Source of the DNA: Roseomonas sp.
GTDB lineage: Bacteria; Pseudomonadota; Alphaproteobacteria; Acetobacterales; Acetobacteraceae
Direction: 5' to 3'
Assembly: GCA_020249925.1 (NCBI GenBank)
Contig: JADCER010000010.1
Coordinates: 62,001-126,000 of the forward strand
DNA length: 64,000 nt
Shown piece by piece: positions 61,581-64,000 of the stretch. A program made the translations under genes and the position numbers. The notes beneath the pieces are model-generated. The model saw nothing but the letters and a program-made list of their open reading frames with translations. It made no database searches and was not told the DNA's origin. Position 1 is the first letter of the stretch. Every line of letters starts with the position of its first letter.

Positions 61581-62336
61581 TCAGACCAAAAGCGCGATGG
61601 ACCCTGCCCCGATCAGCACAATCAGGGCGAAGGGCCGATACCAGTTTTGCGGCACCACATGGAAAAGCTTGGCCCCAATGGGTACGCAAAGCACCATCAC
61701 GGGCAGCAATACCGCAGTGCGGATCAGCACGGACAGGTCAATCAGCCCCAGAAAAAGGGGCGGGAAGACCGAAATCACGGAAATCACCGAAAAGAACAGG
61801 ATCAGATTGGCCCGATGCGTCTTGGCCGCTTCCTTCCCCGCCAGCAGGTAAAGAATGACCGGCGGCCCGGACATGCCCGTGGAGCCCTTGAGCAGCCCGG
61901 AAACCGCCCCAACGGCCATATTCAAGGGCAAGGGGCGGGATCCATTATAGCGCCAGCCCGACATCAGCAGCCCGCCAAAAACCAGCACAAAGGCGCCAAT
62001 GGCGCGGCGCAAAACCTCCCCATCCGCGGTGATCAGGATATAGGCGCCAAGGGGGGTCATGAGCGCGGCCGTACCGCCAATGGGCAGGATCACGCGCCTA
62101 TCGGCATCCTTGAAGGCGCTGGGGAGCAATTGGATGGAAACGATCAATTCCATCAGCAGCATGACCGGCACCCCCGCCTTGGGGCCCCAGAGCACGGAAT
62201 AGATCGGCGCCAGGATCACCGCCGTGCCAAAGCCGGCATAGCCGCGCATAAGGCCGGCAATGGCGGTGGCAAGGGCAGCGGCCAGCAGGCGCCAATCGGT
62301 CAGCACCGGCAGGGCAGCATTGATCAGATCGGTCAT
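61581..62336 (-). CDS. TauE/SafE-family sulfite/sulfonate exporter-like
   Basis: 251 aa with about seven to eight hydrophobic helices. GLMRGYAGFGTAVILAPIYSVLWGPKAGVPVMLLMELIVS near 28-67 matches the conserved G-x-G-G-x-x-x-P repeat region of TauE/SafE, and GLLKGSTGMSGPPVILYLLAG near 130-150 is the second repeat. Family members export sulfite, sulfonates or other organic anions. Its ATG overlaps the DUF3553 stop by 4 nt, so the two are co-transcribed leftward. Substrate unknown. Confidence 0.9.
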   Translation of the reverse strand: MTDLINAALPVLTDWRLLAAALATAIAGLMRGYAGFGTAVILAPIYSVLWGPKAGVPVMLLMELIVSIQLLPSAFKDADRRVILPIGGTAALMTPLGAYILITADGEVLRRAIGAFVLVFGGLLMSGWRYNGSRPLPLNMAVGAVSGLLKGSTGMSGPPVILYLLAGKEAAKTHRANLILFFSVISVISVFPPLFLGLIDLSVLIRTAVLLPVMVLCVPIGAKLFHVVPQNWYRPFALIVLIGAGSIALLV

Positions 62337-62515
62337 CTTGCGGGCGTGGCCTCAATAATCAGGTCAATCAGCCGGGCATTGATCAATACCTTGCCGGCAT
62401 GCTCGAAATTGACGGTGACGCGATCCCCCGCCACGGATTGGACCTGGCCCAGGCCCCAATCCGCTTCGGTCGGGTGGCGCACACGCATGCCAGGTTCTAT
62501 CAAGGCCATCACCAT
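62333..62515 (-). CDS. DUF3553-family small protein
   Basis: 60 aa. PGMRVRHPTEADWGLGQVQSVAGDRVTVNFEHAGKVLINARLIDL matches the DUF3553 pattern (PG-x-V-R-H-P...WGxGxV-Q...VNFEHAGKV). Conserved small alphaproteobacterial protein of unknown function, probably a beta-barrel module like those in some helicase or tudor-like folds. ATG at 62515; stop overlaps the TauE start (ATGA). Coupling to the exporter is real in sequence but not explained. Confidence 0.9.
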   Translation of the reverse strand: MVMALIEPGMRVRHPTEADWGLGQVQSVAGDRVTVNFEHAGKVLINARLIDLIIEATPAR

Positions 62516-62567
62516 CCACTTTCGTTCTTAATCACTCGCTAGGCTTAAGAGGATATTGTCCCACCCC

Positions 62568-63215
62568 ATGTCGCAAGTGAACCCTGAGCCTGATAGCGCC
62601 GAAGGCGCCGATCTTCATCTGCGCCTCACCCGATTGATCGGGCTCAGGCTTTGCCATGATTTGGGCGGCTTGGCGGGTACCATCGGCAATGCGCTGGAAA
62701 TGCTGAATGATGCCGGCGCGGAAGCGGCGGATCTGGCGGGAGAGGCCGCGGATATGCTGCGCCGGCGCCTGCTGCTGTGGCGTTCCGTGCTGGGCAGTGG
62801 TGAAGCGCGTACCTTGGGCGCCGTGCTTGGCCTGCTGAAGGGCCAGATTGCCGGCGGGCGGGCGCATCTTGAAATCGGCGATTTGCCGGAAGAAACCCCG
62901 CTTTCCGAAACCATGGTGCCCCTATTGCTGAGCGGGCTTTTGGTGGCCGGTGAGGCCTTGCCGCGTGGCGGCGTGGTGCGGCTTTCGGGCGATTTGCAGC
63001 GCGAGATCATGATTCTGCCCATCGGCGCTGCTGCCGCCTGGAGCCCTGTTGTGGTCCGCCATGCTGCTGGCGCCGCGCTGCCGGCCGAAATTTCCAGCCG
63101 CGACTCGCTGGCGCTTTGGCTTTGCGTCAGCGCGGGTGCCGCTGGCGTTTCACTGAACCTTGCCCTGCCGCCTGGTCAGGCCGCGGCCGCCTTGATTATG
63201 ACATTGCCAGCCTGA
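62568..63215 (+). CDS. ChpT-like histidine phosphotransferase
   Basis: 215 aa from 62568. RLIGLRLCHDLGGLAGTIGNALEML near residues 20-44 contains the H-D motif of ChpT (LCHDL followed by a G-N-(G/A)-LE-L helix), with the likely phosphorylated His. LWRSVLGSGEARTLGAVLGLLKG is the second helix of the dimerisation bundle, and a degenerate ATPase-like domain follows. ChpT relays phosphate from CckA to CtrA and CpdR. It lies 70 bp upstream of cheA on the same strand; ctrA and cckA are not in the window, so whether it is the ChpT or a chemotaxis-linked homologue is open. Alternative starts exist at nearby Met codons. Confidence 0.8.
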   Translation: MSQVNPEPDSAEGADLHLRLTRLIGLRLCHDLGGLAGTIGNALEMLNDAGAEAADLAGEAADMLRRRLLLWRSVLGSGEARTLGAVLGLLKGQIAGGRAHLEIGDLPEETPLSETMVPLLLSGLLVAGEALPRGGVVRLSGDLQREIMILPIGAAAAWSPVVVRHAAGAALPAEISSRDSLALWLCVSAGAAGVSLNLALPPGQAAAALIMTLPA

Positions 63216-63259
63216 ATCGCTCCTGGGCTTTACGCTTTATTCGCAAGCGCTCCGTCATA

Positions 63260-63287
63260 ATCCCCGGACACGACGTTCCCCGGGGAT
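63260..63287 (+). promoter_or_regulatory. Hairpin overlapping the cheA start
   Basis: ATCCCCGG (63260-63267) is a perfect inverted match to CCGGGGAT (63280-63287), with a 12-nt loop. The first ATG of cheA (63286) lies partly inside the right arm. Such a stem would hide the ribosome-binding site and start from ribosomes, so it may tune cheA translation. Confidence 0.45.
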
Positions 63288-63291
63288 GGTT

Positions 63292-64000
63292 ATGGACGAT
63301 TTGCTCGCTGATTTTCTCACCGAAACCCATGAAGGCCTTAGCGCGGTAGATGAGGCGCTGCTGCGCCTGGAACGCGCGCCGGATGATGCGCCGACACTCG
63401 CTGAGATTTTCCGGCAGGTGCATACCATCAAGGGAACTTGCGGCTTTCTTGGCCTGACGCGGTTGGAGAAAGTGGCGCATTCGGCGGAAACCATTCTGGG
63501 GCTTTACCGTGATGGCAGCCTGAAGGTCACACCCCAGGGCATTACGCTGATTTTCGCTGCGGTAGATGCCATTCGGCATATTGTGCTGGAACTGGAACAG
63601 CATGGTCAGGAACCGGAAGGCGATGACAGCGCCGTGATCGCGGCCCTGGATGCGACAGCGCGCGGCGAATCCGTCGTGCCGGCCCCAAGGCCAGAAGTGA
63701 AGGCGGAAGCGCCGGTTGAAGCCGCGCCGATCGCCGCCCCCATCGCCACCGCGGCGCCCACTGCGCCGCGCGCCCCAGAAGCACCGGCCGAAGCCCAGCA
63801 GGCCGAATCGGCCGCGGCGCAGCAGACGATTCGCGTTTCGGTCGAAGTGCTGGAAGATCTGATGACGCTGGTGAGTGAATTGGTGCTGACGCGCAATCAG
63901 CTCATGCAATTGGCGCGCGTTTCATCCGATAGCCAGATTTCGGTGCCCCTGCAGCGGCTTTCGCACATCACTTCCGAATTGCAGGAAGGTGTCATGAAGA
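63292..64000 (+). CDS. cheA: Chemotaxis histidine kinase CheA (5' part; runs off right edge)
   Basis: About 236 residues visible. The P1 HPt domain has FLTETHEGLSAVDEALLRLE and the phospho-His in FRQVHTIKGTCGFLGLTRLEKVAHSAE near residues 40-65. A Pro/Ala/Glu-rich linker (about 130-175) follows. The P3 dimerisation segment then begins (TIRVSVEVLEDLMTLVSELVLTRNQLMQL, from about 185) and leads to the C-terminal edge. The CheY/CheB-binding P2 domain is absent from the linker. ATG 63292 is likely; 63286 (two codons earlier) is in frame too. The kinase domain is beyond the window. Confidence 0.95.
   Translation, partial: MDDLLADFLTETHEGLSAVDEALLRLERAPDDAPTLAEIFRQVHTIKGTCGFLGLTRLEKVAHSAETILGLYRDGSLKVTPQGITLIFAAVDAIRHIVLELEQHGQEPEGDDSAVIAALDATARGESVVPAPRPEVKAEAPVEAAPIAAPIATAAPTAPRAPEAPAEAQQAESAAAQQTIRVSVEVLEDLMTLVSELVLTRNQLMQLARVSSDSQISVPLQRLSHITSELQEGVMK

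Noticed and set aside
62526-62548. CtrA box upstream of the ChpT-like gene (TTAA ... TTAA)
   Set aside because: The two TTAA half-sites are 13 nt apart, not the 7 nt required.

Overview
The window looks like chromosomal DNA of a GC-rich alphaproteobacterium. The best guess is an acetic-acid-bacterium relative (Acetobacteraceae, Roseomonas-like). That placement is an inference: it rests on high GC, many orphan Bug/TctC periplasmic receptors, a ChpT-like phosphotransferase beside cheA, a clpS-clpA pair, a phasin, a DUF3553 gene and RTX-Hint proteins. No tRNA, rRNA, CRISPR array or intact insertion sequence was seen.

Layout. 0-7.2 kb: a partial DUF3293 gene, an RlmI-like methyltransferase, panC, then metabolic and transport genes (Bug receptor, EamA exporter, class II aldolase, M20 amidohydrolase). 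6.5-9.6 kb: a VIT-type iron transporter beside a P1B-5-like metal ATPase carrying a hemerythrin-like tail. 9.55-15.1 kb: the rod-shape operon mreB-mreC-mreD-mrdA-rodA, read leftward. 15.3-17.0 kb: leuA, preceded by a probable leucine leader peptide and hairpins.

17.1-20.7 kb is an accessory, visibly AT-richer stretch between leuA and accC. It holds a coiled-coil membrane protein, a HigA/RelE-like toxin-antitoxin pair, a methyltransferase gene and a diverged duplicate of the last 37 codons of accC. The last two look like the footprint of an integration at the accC 3' end. 20.8-24.2 kb returns to core genes: accC, accB, aroQ, thiS, thiG.

24.2-28.1 kb: a phosphotriesterase-like lactonase with an oligopeptide-type receptor, aat, and an AsnC/Lrp regulator. 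28.7-33.7 kb: two tandem RTX (Gly-Asp repeat) proteins with almost identical C-terminal Hint domains, separated by a 0.78 kb AT-rich spacer that holds a palindromic MITE-like element. 33.8-39.1 kb: Bug receptors, a GST, a VOC protein, an FkbM methyltransferase and a PhyH dioxygenase.

39.1-40.7 kb: a translationally coupled three-gene module of unknown function downstream of clpA. 40.7-48.8 kb: clpS-clpA, phasin, a D,D-carboxypeptidase, a WecA-like transferase, a 2-hydroxyacid dehydrogenase and a Bug receptor. 49-57.3 kb: an EamA exporter and a complete dipeptide-type ABC operon with two divergent paralogous receptors and a tiny lipoprotein gene at its end. 57.2-64 kb: an MFS protein, NAD kinase, a nitrilase-family amidase, moaA, a TauE/SafE exporter, DUF3553, a ChpT-like protein and the start of cheA.

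The main leads for new biology are the accC-tail-bracketed cargo, the three-gene module beside clpA, the RTX-Hint twins, the hemerythrin ATPase with its VIT neighbour, the leucine leader, and a perfect 64-bp inverted dispersed repeat (17.1 and 49.9 kb). Functions come from motif reading alone; nothing was searched or computed.
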